Positions 1 to 12,900 of a stretch of DNA of 64,000 nt are shown here, piece by piece (within the stretch, counting starts at the first letter, position 1; each line of letters starts with the position of its first letter). Source of the DNA: Tenebrio molitor. Its lineage: Eukaryota; Arthropoda; Insecta; Coleoptera; Tenebrionidae. Where the stretch lies: NCBI RefSeq assembly GCF_963966145.1, contig NC_091047.1:25978001-26042000 (forward strand), written 5' to 3'. A program made the position numbers and the translations under genes. The notes beneath the pieces are model-generated. The model was not told where the DNA came from, ran no database searches, and saw only the letters and a program-made list of their open reading frames with translations.

Positions 1-2572
1 GGGACAAAGGCAAGTTAAATTCTTAGTTTATACGTCGACTCGTTTATTTTATGGATTTTTTTATACTCCACTTTAATGTCAAAACACTAGACAAATCAGC
101 GGGAAAAACAAATTTCGAAGTGTGATTGGATTGATCGAGACCATTCAATTATTCGAACGTTTCATTACCAGGTTTAAATAAATTTGGTAAGTGAGTGGGG
201 TAATGTTCAGCCTGGATAGATTGCGCCTCTCTTGGGTACATTTTATTGAGATGCATCTTTGCTCGATTGAAATTTTCATCACTAAAACTCTACAAACAGT
301 TACAATACGTCGGTCTAAATTGTTTGACAAAGTTTCCAAGACAATATTATAGATTCGTAAAAGTCAAAAACTATCACTAATTATTTAAAAACCAATGATT
401 TGCTTAAAGAATCTTGAACTGTGTTACATTAAATACAAACTTTAGTTTGCTGTCAAGTAATATGTCGCCCACTGATTCAACAAAGCAAGGACATGACTGT
501 AATAACTTGAAACTTGTTAGGGTTGATTACTTTACATTTCTCATAGTTTAAGTACATGTCATGGTGCTTGACGGACAAAACTAACTTACAATATTTAGTT
601 TGCTGACGGTTCTAAAATGTTTTGAATCGTTTTCAGTTTAAATTATGAGTAAGAGGACCTAAGTAAAAGACATAAATGAAGCACTCGTTCAATTTAATGA
701 GTATGTCCGTGTGAAAAATTATTAATAACAGTCAGTAATAGTATATTATTTAATGAATGGATAATGATGGCTATTGCTCGTGATGATGATTTTGTGTTAC
801 GAGCCGCAGGCGAGTGGCGTAATTCATCCGACCGAGTAACCTCTTGTAAACGTTGAACCGATATTTGACATTGACATTTTCGAAAATTGACAGAAATGTC
901 ACTTTCCGACCATGAGATGATGGACTGTCATTTTTCACCCAAGAGAAACCCTTTTCAATGGTTATATCATGAACCGCATGAGTGAAATGTGCCAAAATTA
1001 GATATTCTTTTACCTTTCTGTCTCTAACTTGGATCAGCCGAAAACTACAGCGTGATCAACAATGTCTGTTGGCAATGAAACAATTGAGAAATATTGGTGT
1101 TTTTCTGTTTCGTAATTGGCACTGACCGGATGTTTTAACTTGACACGACATTAAAAAAAAATTAGGTTATGTCGGGTATGTTTATGCCATTACAAAAATG
1201 ACCCTTTGATGGTAAACGTCAAATTCGTCTGTCAACTCTGTCAACGCTGACAACCGGAAATCCGTTTAGATTACAGTGGTACCAAAATTATTCAAATTTT
1301 TATTGTTACCAACAGATTCTTGATCACGTTGTATTAGGCGCCAGACGGTTGCTAAGTACTTACAACAAAATATCGTAGAGATACTTTACTTCGATTCTGT
1401 TATATTGCACTTACCTACCTCGTAGCGTAATATATTATATTCTACAGTAAACTTTTTTTTACATTATTTACATTCGTATAACTTGTGTTATTATAACATT
1501 TGACTTCTAACGGAGGTATCATTTTTCATAATTGAATGCATCAATATGTCTTGAAGAGACCATTTTTTCTCTGTCTAAATTCTGTAAAGCAGCAGTCTTT
1601 GACAAATAAGCTCGTTCGCTGGTGATTAGCCTCGTCAATCATTCAAATGTTTAGTTTGGCGATTCGTTAAATATTAAAATGTTCCTCCCGTTCCGGAATA
1701 ATCCAGAGGCGACAATCAGAACTAGCAGTAATAGCGATACAATAGCGGTTGAAGTAAGCGTGAGATGGCAAGGGTTCGGAGCATCGTCATCTTATTTGTA
1801 TGTAAATCCTCGCGAGCTGCTAGCTGCGAATCGCCGGGGGCTTATTACAGATTCATGGAGGACGCCACTGTCGCTGACAGAGGTGAGATCTGGGGTCGGC
1901 GGGATTCATCACTCCAATTAGTGTTTAATCTAGGGGGCAGACTGCGGCCGACCTGTTTGTTATTATCCCATTTCATTTCGGAAAACGCTCGCCGACGTCG
2001 TCACTCGACTTTAATTGAGTCAAAATATCGCTTAAGTAGGTGCTACCAAAGCGACTCTATTAATGTGGATAATAATTGTTAATTTATGTGGTACCGTTGG
2101 TGGAATCGCTTCGAATGGTGATGGTCAGCTTTGTGGTGATTAACGGGGCTGATCCGACATTTTCATTACAAACATCACTTGGTCTTTTGTTCTGCAGCGT
2201 TGCTCTATGCGCTTTCACTCAGACGTAGCTTTTGCTACGAAATTAACACATTCTGTTGAATAATCAAGTCTTTGAAATGCTCAGCAGTCTCGTTCGGAAA
2301 CTGACTGAAAAATACATGTGCTGCTATAAACAAGTTTTAAAGGAAAGATCCAAATAAGAACGAAAAGTGTGCCAAAGAAGGTTTCTCTTATAAATACAGT
2401 TTTAATTAAATCGCGATTAACATGTCGGGTCTTTCAGACACAGAAATGTCAGAAGTTAAGAATCTAATTACTACGTGACAAGTTTAAATTTTTTATTTCA
2501 AGAAGAAATGTCTTTTTGGTTTTTATCGTCTTAACTAAGTAAAAATAATAACAATATACAGATTTATATTGA
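1..2572. other. No gene recognised
   Basis: AT-rich sequence. The stretch 1620-2160 is more GC-rich and holds an 80-codon plus-strand frame (1679-1921) with a donor-like GAGGTGAGAT at about 1881. The peptide matches nothing I know and I do not call it a gene. A weak palindrome lies near 785-830. Confidence 0.4.
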
Positions 2573-2760
2573 GTGTTCTTTTAAATTTATCCTCAAACTT
2601 GGCGTTCAAGAGTCGTTTGTGAACGTACCACTCATCAGTATGCAGAGTAGAAACACAAACAACGCAAAAAGTGAGGTTAGATTTAAACAGCTGATCCGTG
2701 ATCTGTAATCCGTGGTGCGTTCACAATCGACTCGTCAACAACTGGGGTTTGGAGGTTGTA
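2573..2760 (+). repeat. MITE family 'CCTCAAA-TTGGCGTT', copy A
   Basis: The left end is GTGTTCTTTTAAATTTATCC followed by TCAAACTTGGCGTTCAAGAG. The interior carries GCAGAGTAGAAACACAAACA and AACGCAAAAAGTGAGGTTAG, then an inverted right arm with GTGGTGCGTTCACAATCGAC. The right terminus is decayed. Related copies lie at 32466-32658, 36017-36133 and 37487-37580. Confidence 0.85.
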
Positions 2761-5700
2761 ATTTCTTTAAAAAATGATTTATTTGCTCATAGTTACTTGC
2801 CAGCAATATTCGAAATGACGAAACCTCAATGCTGGTTTACTTAGTTAAAAGATAACGAATAACGAATAAGGACGATTTTAGAATCACTCAGTAGACAATA
2901 TTTTCTCAAAGAAAACAAAAAGAATATTTCGTCGAGAAAATTGTTTCAAAATTCAATGTTGTCTGGGTGGGGTCAGAGATAGTGGAAAAATTTAGTTAAA
3001 GGAATTGCATTACACGTCTAAAGAAATAAAAATGTCAAGTTCAATAACTATAAACCAGCGCATTTATTACTTGTCAACAGCGAATAAAATTTTTACTATC
3101 AAAACATAAATCTCGTCTCATATTGAGTATGAAACGAAGTTTGGATGCTTATTCATGATAAGCTCTTAAAAATAATATTTTATGATTACGCTCACTCGTT
3201 CGTTTAAAGCTTTATTAACTATGTTAGCAACGTGGATTTTAAGTGTAAAAATAGAATTGAAAGTCTTTTACAACGTTCAGTTTTTCAGATATGTTAATCA
3301 CCAGATGAAAGCGGAAGTACAGACCTCATAAAATATTTCATTAAAGACAAAAAAAGTTGTAGCGATTATACTTATAAAAGTAAGAGATAAAAAGTCTTCT
3401 CAAGATTTCGCTCAATAGATGAGACGACAATGTTACAAAATTAGAAGTTTCTCGTATTAAGTATTATTCGGCGTGCCAAATCGATACAGACACGATGCTA
3501 ACTTTCTGTTGTAATGAAAAAGACAAAAAAGAAGATAGGATCAATCTAGAAACCAACAGAAAGTCCTCTACCATTAATACGGTTTCTTCCCTTAATATAT
3601 TCGTAATATATCTGTGTCATTCTGTAACCTCTTTTTATTGTTTAAATTTGTTGTTTTATTTTTAAAAGTATTTTTATTACTTCTGCTTCTCTTGTTTTCA
3701 TCTTTAAAAATTATGTTAATCGTTAATTTGTACTTCTAAAAAATGTTCAATCTGTTGAAAATCCGTACCAAAATTACCACAATAATTTAAAACCCTTAGG
3801 TGTAACATTTTTGCCATTGGGTGAACGTTTCTGCCAACTAAATAACCAAATAGGTTAACTGCAACATCAGCAAAAGGCTGATTGATGTGTTTAAGCACTT
3901 ATTCCACTTCATGCGGAAATAGATCTTTTTCTACTCCTATTGTACCGTGAGATCGAAAAAAAAAAATTAGAGTTGGCTCTGACCAAGAATTTCAGTTGGC
4001 AATTCGTTAAAATTTCAATTATCAGATGTCTTAAAAGTTAGGTTAATGATTTTGAAAATGTTGAAATCTTGATTTTCATAAAGGTGTGAATTATGTGTGA
4101 CCTGTCGCTTGTGAGGAGCTCCAATCGTATTTACGAACAAGAGTAAATGTTAGAGATGTCTGCATGTTATTAAATTCGAGTTCGAACAATCGGTTTTTTG
4201 TTATATTTTTTATTTTTAACTCCATGAAACTAGAAAAAAATTAATCTTTTAAACAAAGAGATAAAAACTTACTTTACAACCTTCAGCATGGTAAATCCAC
4301 GTACCTGCAAAAATATCCATATTAATTAGAAAATAATTAAAGTAATAAAAAATATAATATGTATATTGTTACACAAAATAGAATTAATTTTTATAATTTT
4401 CTGCATAATTATTATTGAAAAATGTTTCCAATATTTTATTGTATGTAATGAACATATCCCTCTTAAAGGCAAGAAGTAAATGAATAAAAAAAAAACCGTT
4501 AAATTTATTAAAGGACGCACATTGTTCGTTCCCACAATCAAGTCCTTTTGTAGTCAACTTTGGAATGGATTTGATTATTGTAGATTGTCAACAGTTATAC
4601 TCTATAAGGTTATTGTCTTCTGGATAATCTTATAGATACGGAGTACTGATACAGACTTTGAAGAAACGAAAGATTTCGCCTTTTGATTTAATAGTAGTTT
4701 ATTTGACGAGTTCTTGTGTAAATTGGGTTTTTTTGGTACAATTGGTCCAGTTTAAAGGCCCTCGAACCCCTTAAAAGCTCCAAATCGTTTATAAGGGCCT
4801 TTAAAGCACTTGCGACGTTAAAAGCACTCCGCTACGCATCGTGCTCTTAAACTCGTCGCGCGTGCTTTAAAGGCTTCCTTATAAACTTGTATCATAATAT
4901 ACTATTATATGAAGCATAACACTATACGAGAGAGAGTCTAGTACTGATTATCATCATAAACTGACCAATATTTTCAAACGTCTTTACCGTCACTATTTAC
5001 GTTTTTTTCCTTCTGAAAGATTAGAAAAAGTCATCAATATTCGAAGTGTGTGGTTAATAAAATGATCGACTCAATTGTTGTAACTCACAAACATACAAAA
5101 ATTGCTTGCTTGTTACTGCGGTGGCAAATTGAGATCAAAGCTCCCAATTCCATAAAACAGAAAGTACCAAAAGTTAACTCTGCTAACCTCACTTTTCAAA
5201 ATGTGAATTTCATTAAATTCAAAACAAACGTAAATGTGAATCGCAGTATCCAGTACAGTGTTTCTTATGGTGTGAAATATAATGTAAAGCTCAGAAAGAC
5301 TGAAAGAATCACAAAAGACACGCAACGGTGCTTTGATAACGGAGTAATAAACACTGACTGTCGCTCTTGAGCTGTTGGTATTACGCATGACAAGTTTTTC
5401 TTTGATCATTGTCACACTCCAAATGTTTAATGATAAAACAACAAACGTCTATTTATAGACGCGCACCACCATAATTAATCTTGTCATTGTATTTAAATCA
5501 AGGCGCCTACAATGTACTTCAGATTTTTCCAGAAAATCGCAAAAAAGTGGTTAATAAATAATAGTCTTACACTAACATAAAAAATTTTATTCAGCAACTG
5601 CAACAATTGCAAATAAATGTAAATGTAACTTTAACACTGAGTTATAATTCACACGTAAGTTATGACTTATAACACACGCGTGACTTACAGACCATTTTAC

Positions 5701-6193
5701 TGGTCTGAAATGAAAACAATTATGATTCAAGATGTGGCAGGTGTTTAATAAAAACATTTATTTTAAGTTCCACTAGGAACAGTACAGATTGGCGCCGGGG
5801 AAATTATATAATTATATATTTTTTCGTGCCGCCGGCCGGAATTTGGTAAATTACAGATCTCGAAATCGTCCAGAAACACATGCATTGCCGGCCTAGTCCG
5901 GCTAAAAGTAGGGATTTCGAGTTGTCATCGGTTTCGGTTGGCATTTGTTATCAGAATTCTATCAAACGTCAATGTTTGTTCTGTGGATGGCTCGTTAAAA
6001 ATGTTTTTCTATTTATAACAACGTACAAACTACAAAGAAGCAATATTTAACTAAAGCGATGTTGATTTTAAAATTTAAATGTTTAAATGTAAGTGTTGCC
6101 AACACAAAAAAAGTCCCTAATACCAATTATTAAAACAAGTGTTTTAACTTCCATTTAACAAAAATCCGCAGAAGTCGGCATGAAAAATTTTGT
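2761..6193. other. AT-rich, no gene recognised
   Basis: Apart from palindrome P1 and a possible microexon at 4273-4304 (see findings), nothing is identifiable. Overlapping frames at 5050-5415 on opposite strands have no domain. Weak symmetrical stretches lie at about 5635-5710 and 5820-5930. Confidence 0.4.
4782..4889. repeat. Fold-back palindrome P1
   Basis: Arms of about 47 bp: CGTTTATAAGGGCCTTTAAA and GCACTTGCGACGTTAAAAGC, and their complements after a tip near CCGCTACGCATC. It is one of a set of stems with unrelated sequence but similar build. The region just downstream reads AATATACTATTA, a loose version of the flanking motif seen with P2, P3, P7, P8 and P10. Confidence 0.85.
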
Positions 6194-6310
6194 GTATCAC
6201 ACGTCCAGAAACTGTTTTGCGAGCATTCGTACTTACAATACTCGTCTATCGACTCGTATTTGCAAACCGTACTCATGCTCGCAAACGTGCAGTTTCTGGC
6301 CTTGTGATAC
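6194..6310. repeat. Fold-back palindrome P2
   Basis: Arms GTATCACACGTCCAGAAACT then GTTTTGCGAGCATTCGTAC, closed by complements ending AGTTTCTGGCCTTGTGATAC. AAATAACTATA follows directly at 6311. Overlapping ORFs on both strands here are produced by the symmetry. Confidence 0.88.
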
Positions 6311-7039
6311 AAATAACTATAACAAAATAAGGCGCTGTTTGTTAAAATCCGTTAAACTCCGTCAAATTGTATTCACCATTTAAAGAAATAATGATTGAGC
6401 AAGATCAATGAAAAATATTTTTCGGCCTCCCAATCTGGGAAATATAGCGTTACCTTACACTTTAGGTCAAGGGAGGTGCGATTTCCCGTACAATGTCAAA
6501 AATTTCTAGTGGAATGTGGGAAAAATCTAGTGGAGTACGGGAAAAATGTGCGGACACCGTTGATTTATTCTTTTCACAGTTACTTTAAAATTAAAGTGTC
6601 CATACGTTACTTTAATTTAGTGTAAAAAAACACATTTCCCTGTATAATTTTTCCGATAAATGTGTTTGTTTAATTTATATTGATCGAAAAAGAAAATAAT
6701 CGTGACAGGGAAAATACAACCTATTGGGTTGGCAGCTGTATATGTCAAAAAGTTTGACAATTGTCAGGTATTTCATAAATTTCTGCAAAATTGCACAATA
6801 AAACTAAACCACAGAAGTTGATATATGGTTTTGTGTACCTACTTTATCCAGTACTAGCTGTTAGTGCTAAAGTGCAACTGGAAAATAAAAATATACAAAA
6901 CATTCTAACCCCAAAATTCACCTGAAGAAAGATGATTCGTTTTCACCAGGAAGTAGTGGTTAAGTACAAGACATTTTAATAATTTGCAACATTATTAACA
7001 TGATTTATTTTGTAAAATTACAGTTGTAAACATTATTGT
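6311..7039. other. AT-rich, no gene recognised
   Basis: A two-unit direct repeat of about 22 bp (TCTAGTGGAATGTGGGAAAA and TCTAGTGGAGTACGGGAAAA) lies at about 6505-6548. Nothing else is seen. Confidence 0.4.
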
Positions 7040-7757
7040 TACAATTCTCCACTTTAGAGAACAATGCAGAAACAATTTGGTAACTGTCAGCTTTATTACT
7101 TCTGGGTTGAATGTCAATATGTTGTACTGGTGCTTCTCTTACGGTACTGATGATGGAATTCTCAATGTTGGATGGTTACATTGGAAGCAACTGCTAAAAA
7201 TTCAAGTAGATTAAAGCACTGTATCGAAGTTTGTGACACAACTCACCATTGTTTGAGCTGTAGCTGCAACACAGTACATTTTGTTTTTAATGTTGAAGGA
7301 AGGCCATCAGTCATCACGAATCATTTTAGGAACTTCAATCTTGTCTCCATAGGGCAATCAAGGTTCAAATATTTGTCAATTTTATTTGAAATTGTTTTAA
7401 TTGTATTAATACCAATTTAACCTGACTTCCATATATTTCTTCACAGTTTCAACCCAGTTTGGATTGGTAATGGCAAACGATCTACGAATATTGGTTTTTG
7501 TGTCAGTTATCAATATAATATCTTCTCTTGACATTTTCCATTTTCAGAGTTTATAGCTCCTTTCGGAGACAGGCACCACAAACACCTATTAATAAAACTG
7601 TCTGTAATAAAATATGGTTTATTAAAAATTTGTGAATTAAAGAATAGTTATTACATACTTTCGTGAGAAAAAATTGTCCTATGTAACGTTGTTTCGATTT
7701 TTGTGGTAATAATTCAGAATTTAGTCCTGCCACTAGTTGTACTGCCTCTGGTGTCAC
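7040..7757 (-). pseudogene. Crypton-type tyrosine recombinase, decayed
   Basis: Minus-strand fragments match the order of a Crypton/YR recombinase of the kind common in insects. First comes an N-terminal piece with GLNSELLPQKSKQRY (about 7757-7690). Then, after AT-rich sequence, comes the box IGVCGACLRKEL (near 7551-7600), which holds the first catalytic Arg. A second frame carries TKTNIRRSFAITNPNW and VKKYMEVR (about 7420-7530). Further down is a degraded HKLRYSA segment (near 7220-7240), corresponding to the HxxR box, and a tail with an NCNNN-like stretch near 7040. The frame changes and stops show that it is dead. The identification rests on matching the same boxes in the better-preserved copy at 54012-55055 and on family knowledge. 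Confidence 0.7.
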
Positions 7758-7830
7758 ATTTAACTCACTCTATATTATATACTACACACTTTTTTCACTC
7801 GATTAATACACCAAAATCAAATTTTGAAGC

Positions 7831-7896
7831 ACGACCGTGAAAATTTAGCCGGCAAATAATTTGTTAGGAAAAAAACAAATGAGCGGCCACGGTCGT
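7831..7896. repeat. Fold-back palindrome P4
   Basis: Arms ACGACCGTG...CCGGCAAATAATTTGTT and AACAAATGAGCGGCCACGGTCGT around a short A-rich tip. It sits just upstream of the decayed Crypton at 7040-7757. Confidence 0.75.
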
Positions 7897-8017
7897 CAAG
7901 GAATTGATTCCACAGCATTCGATTCTTTATTGACGATGTCAAATTCTACAATAAAATTAGTCTTGATTTTTAAAAGATTTAACATTTTGGTCAGCCGAAA
8001 AGTTTAATACAAATGTC

Positions 8018-8115
8018 GTACGGGACGTATTTTCCAGCCCTCCAACTAATCAGGCACTCGGCTGCGCCATCGTGCCCGAAACCAGTTGTCGTGCCGGAAA
8101 ATTCACATCCCGTAC
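8018..8115. repeat. Fold-back palindrome P3
   Basis: Arms GTACGGGACGTATTTTCCAG and GAAAATTCACATCCCGTAC, with inner pairing of GGCACTCGG to CGTGCC. The tip is GCTGCGCCATCG. The motif TAAATAACTATTA follows at 8122-8134. Confidence 0.88.
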
Positions 8116-8308
8116 TCTAATGTAAATAACTATTAAACAATTATTCAGATGAACACCAAAAAATAGTTCCATTTTCTGTTTTAAAAGAAACAGGGTATAA
8201 AGCATTAAATCTTTTGAATTTTATCAGTGAATGATAATACATATTTAAATTACCATCCCTTATTTAGAAAAATTCTCAGCAAAAGATTTACAGTATGAAA
8301 ATGGTTCC

Positions 8309-8463
8309 ACGACAAATCGGCGCTGCCAAATCGGCGCCCGACAATTCAGCGCTACGACAATTCGGCGCAACAACAAATCGCCGCAACGACAAATTTGCGC
8401 AACGACAATTCGACGCAACGACAAATCGGCGCAACGACACATCGCCGATATGTCAGCGCCGAA
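8309..8463. repeat. 16-bp tandem repeat array
   Basis: About nine contiguous, diverged units close to CGACAAATCGGCGCAA, variants being AATTCGGCG, AATCGCCG and AATTTGCG. It is far more GC-rich and CpG-rich than its AT-rich surroundings and creates open frames on both strands. Those frames encode low-complexity peptides and I do not regard them as genes. The units contain short complementary cores (ATCGGCG and CGCCGAT), so the array could fold. No spacers are present. Confidence 0.9.
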
Positions 8464-8639
8464 ATGACGTGATACCTATGAAAATATCTCCTACCTGTTG
8501 AATAATTGTTCCTCATACGAAAGAATGAACCTTTTGTTGTTTTTATTGGAATAATAAGGTATTCTGTTGCCTTGATAAATCTTCCAACTATCTTCCACAT
8601 ATTACTCTTGATAATCATTTTGCTTTTTCCTGTTACAAG

Positions 8640-9955
8640 GCAGTAAAGATGATTTGTTTGACTCTTTTGACTGCCTATTTAGTATGCTTGATGAAATCCA
8701 GTTTGTCGTCTAGGATGACTCCTATGTACTTTGTTCTCAGCTCATTCGATTTGAGTGACTTGTACAACAACTTTTTCACCTTTTGCATTTGATAAACATA
8801 ACGGTAATTGATTCTCCACTTGTCACTGTCGTGTGTACACTGTTGAAGTTTCGACATGTGGAAATTGAATAAGTGCGGTCCTAATGCAGAACTCTGTGGA
8901 CTCCAAAGTTCATTGTGTGTGCAGAGTCGTTTCTGATCCGAACTGAGAATCCCCGCTCTGTTAGGAAAAGCGTTGAAACGCGAAATGGCTTGTACCACAA
9001 TTGACTTGTCCAAAAATTTTCTCGACATTAAGGAGATCGTCTCTGTATTTTCAGACCAATCAAAAACTGCTGTAATTGCTAAAGTAATCCTTGTGATCTA
9101 ATCTGTTCGAGTGATTTCTCCTGAAACCTGGTTACTCTTGTGTGCCCTAAACTTTTCTTGCTTCTGCATTGACAACAGCTCTTTTCCACTCCTGCCAACG
9201 TGATGATTGCAAATTCTTTATATTCCTGTGTGAAACCTTTTCTGGTCTGCCTTTTTTTCCAGAGAAATAAGTCCTCCATAAATAAAAATTACAGTTTCCT
9301 TCCTTCTTTCCTCTTACAATCTTCTTATTTTTTCTTTAACTCCTTAGCTTTCCAGATTTATCATGTTCTTGATCCTTAGGTCTTGTATAAAGTCTATCGT
9401 CTCATCAGTTTCTCTCACTTTTTAATTTTTTCTCTTGGGCTTCTTGGTAACATGTAGACTGTGTTTCTTTGGATGAACCCCCTTAATGTGTTTCTGTATG
9501 TTTTGCGTCAATTCCTCTGTCACATTGTTGATCTCTTCACTCTTGTCAATGGAAATCACCGACAGACGTTTTATTCGGTTTCTTCATTCTTTCCAATTAA
9601 CGAAACATTTCCTTCTCTCCTCCTTTCTCCCCTGGCGTGATGTCGAAATAGTAATTCATGTGTCTTATAATCACAATATGTAACAAATCCGTTATGGCGT
9701 TGATCTGTAGATTTTACATTGCGACAACTACAATAGTTTTGTTGTCACTGTGTTCAACTAGTTTTATTCCCCTGTGACTGATGACTTTGCTTTTACAGTT
9801 TGTGTGCTGTGTTTGAATCTCCTACCATGACAGCACGGATTGTTGGTTGATAACACTTGGTTTATGTCCATATTATTTCCTGTATCTCTGTCTCCTGGAG
9901 AGAGGTGTCGTTGTAAGCCCTGGTGCACGCCAACATCCTAAGGGGAATAATCGTC
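8640..9955 (-). pseudogene. Jockey-like non-LTR retrotransposon (LINE), decayed
   Basis: Reading the minus strand from about 9955 down, the first part resembles an apurinic endonuclease domain: VMVGDSNTAHKL near 9830-9790, then SKVISHRGIKLVEHSDNK in a shifted frame. After poorly preserved sequence (9700-9030) come reverse transcriptase pieces: SSALGPHLFNFHMSKLQQ (about 8850-8910), matching the GxPQGSxLGPxLFN box, and TKYIGVILDDKLDFIKHTK (about 8675-8735), matching the YLGVxLDxKLxxxxH box after the RT core. The region with the catalytic YADD-type box is missing or unrecognisable. Stops and frameshifts are many. Order and spacing fit a Jockey-clade element with an internal deletion. The exact clade is uncertain. 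Confidence 0.7.
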
Positions 9956-12900
9956 TTTTCGAGTTTAATAATACATCATCGAAGGGGCAACCGTGTGGCT
10001 AGTTAGTTCTAAGTAGGACGTCATAAACGAACACCTTTACAAATTCCCTAAATGGCGAGCTAATCCCTCTCCAAACTAACCCGCAAAAGCCCACACGTTG
10101 TCCGCTGCATATCTGTACACCCGCCATATTTGATCTCGCTTTGAATGGTTAATTGCGGTTTATTAAGAACTTAATGCCGCTGTCGCAGCCCCTTCTTTGT
10201 GTCCATTCTCCGGGTGAAATTTTTTACCTGAAAGTGGAGATTACACGGACGAGACGGGAACAGTTCGAAATTAAAACCGGAAATGCGGATAATTCCGGGG
10301 CTTTTTTCGTAAATCCACACAATGGACTTGTTAAATAGTCGAAATGTTCTCTTCGTACCAACAAACGTCTCACTTTACATAATCACTGTCTTCTTGAATA
10401 AACTTATTAATGCTAGTCTATCCCGGCCCCTCGTATCGTATTTTCTTTGTTCTTGCGCTGTACTTCATTACCGCGGTGGCTGAATTTATTGTATTCCTTT
10501 TTACCTTTATTAAGCCTTTGCAAACAATACCGAACGACGATTCTCCGTGGAAAATTAAATTAGATACTCTTTGAACGAAATCGTTTCTCGGAGTTTTGTT
10601 TGGATGTTATTTAAACGAAAATGTAGACTTTGAAGACATTTTTACCAGGAGAAATAACGCAAATGGAAATATGTATGTAGTTCGATGTTTTAAAAATCTG
10701 TATACATTTAGACAAACTTAGCTAATGCCTCTCCTTCTAAAATAAAAATAATAAGGATTGTACCAAGTATAGTATAGGTTTTTATTGGAACTATCATTGA
10801 GAAAACTTTATGTACTTTCATAATTGATGATTGATGCTTTTAGACGAATACTTTAATTTTTTTATGTCACTCATGTGTCATGTTATAAGAAGTCACTTGA
10901 GAAAATTATACCTTTCGGCTTACGGCCTCGAGGTCTAAACTTTCTCTCGCGTGACTTATAGCCAACATAACACACACGTACCATAAATAATTATTATTTA
11001 TAGGCTTTTGTTATGAAACAAAATTAACTAGTGGTAATTGTCTTGAAGGCACAAATTTTTATAACCATTAATTTGGTATACGCCTACATTTTACAAAATA
11101 TTCACGTCGGAGTTTGCCGTATTGTTACTGTTATTATAAAAAAAGTGTCACAACATCAAGGCCGGATTCATTTATCACTAGGGATATTTCCATCAAGTAA
11201 TGAGACTTCCTTTTGATATATGCATACGATATCATGAATTAGAGACACTTACTTAAATCGAGTAATGAAGCTATGAAGTATTGAAGTTAGAATGAAAAGC
11301 GGTTTCCCCGACGGTCAGCCATCAAAATATTATTAATTTCGTTCCCCCACATGGATTTAGTTAATTAAGACCTAATGCAATTTAATTTAATCTATTTTGA
11401 AGATACACTATGGGTACATCGACGACTTGAAAATTGTCCGTACAATGAAATTCGTAACTGACTAACACTTCCATAAGAAATCAAAAGGGTCTGTTAACAC
11501 AGCTATTTAGCAAGATATGAATCTTGGAAATAAACTACTTTGTTGATCTTGCACTTGCAAATTACAATTACGACAGCCGGCCTCTTTGTTAGACTCGTGT
11601 TGTCAAAACTATCTTGAACAGATTTTGTGAAAAAGTGTCTCACGAAACAGTGACGCAAGATGGTGGCGCAATAAACGTCGCAAGTTGCTTATTAATGGAT
11701 ATGCAGGCCGGCGCTTCTGCAGAAGTTCGAATTAAACGATGGCGCTGAAGGAGGGTCTTGCAGCGTGAATTTTTCAGAGGAAAGAGGACAAACACGTCCT
11801 AAATTATAAATGCAGCTGGTGTGAGCTTCCACGGTGGTGCCATCGCGGCGGGCTGAGGCCGGCTGACAGATTTCTTCCTGCTTATGTGCCAACTGTTCTT
11901 TCAGTTCCGCAACAACTAGCCCGGTTTAAATATGTATGTGCTTTGCAGGATTTGTGCGAGAAGGAAGAGAGGCTGCCGTTTTATTTTATTTTAGATGTTT
12001 TTACAGACGACCTACGTTTTTGTTTGGAAATAAATTGAAATCCTGTTATTTCAGCGGGAACAGTACACGAGCCTTACCACGAGTCCTGTATAAATAAACA
12101 GCTTAAACAAGCTAATTCCGATCTAATTTCCAACGAACTAGCCGTGCCGACATATTTTGACGGTAGAAGGAAGGCCAGGAAATAACAACAGAGAACTGGG
12201 TTTAACACACTTGCGCTGCAGTTTTGCTACAGATTTATGTAATATTCTGCTATCTTTTTATACAAAGCGCTCTTGAGTTTCTAACTAGTTGACTTATCAC
12301 CTAGACTAGTTCTAGTTATGTTTCAGAGCCGATGTATTTTAGAACGACCTGCTCGGATGTTTACACTTTAATAGTGTAAAACTCTAAATAAATTCATTAT
12401 CATTTTGCAGGAATTCATAAATAAATTATTTGAGTGTGGAGTCACTCAATCAGATTTCAGAGACACATTTATCAGAGCGTTACAATTGACTTTAATTATA
12501 GAAAATCTGGGTTAGATGTAATTTTACAGATTATCTGAAAACGTACTGCAATGGGGAAAAATATTCGTGCGCCCCATGGACAAAAAAAAAATCACGACCT
12601 TTATAAAATTTTACTGCGAGTTGTAAAAAAAGTTATACGTGCTTTATGATGATGGAAAAACTATTAACCATTGCTTTTAGACAATATTAAGTTTGGAGCT
12701 AGTTAATGGAAAACTAGAAAGATATAACAGTGTGCGGTGCGGTAATTACCAGTTTACCTATCATCACGAGCGGAATTGTTCCGTGTTTGATGTGTTTGCT
12801 AATTTCCTGCGCCTAATTAAGGAAGCTCGGAATTTTCACAAAATTCAGAATGTTTGAAATCACGATAAGTCGCTTTTTTAATTAAATTATTAACATCATG

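Noticed and set aside
1679..2082. Two overlapping plus-strand frames in a GC-rich patch with a donor-like GAGGTGAGAT
   Set aside because: No recognisable peptide, no acceptor or downstream exon identified.
6130..6383. Opposing frames of 60 and 67 codons with similar Cys/Ser/Tyr-rich peptides
   Set aside because: Both are produced by palindrome P2.
8260..8618. Overlapping open frames on both strands with Cys/Arg-rich peptides
   Set aside because: They come from the 16-bp tandem array and have no family features.
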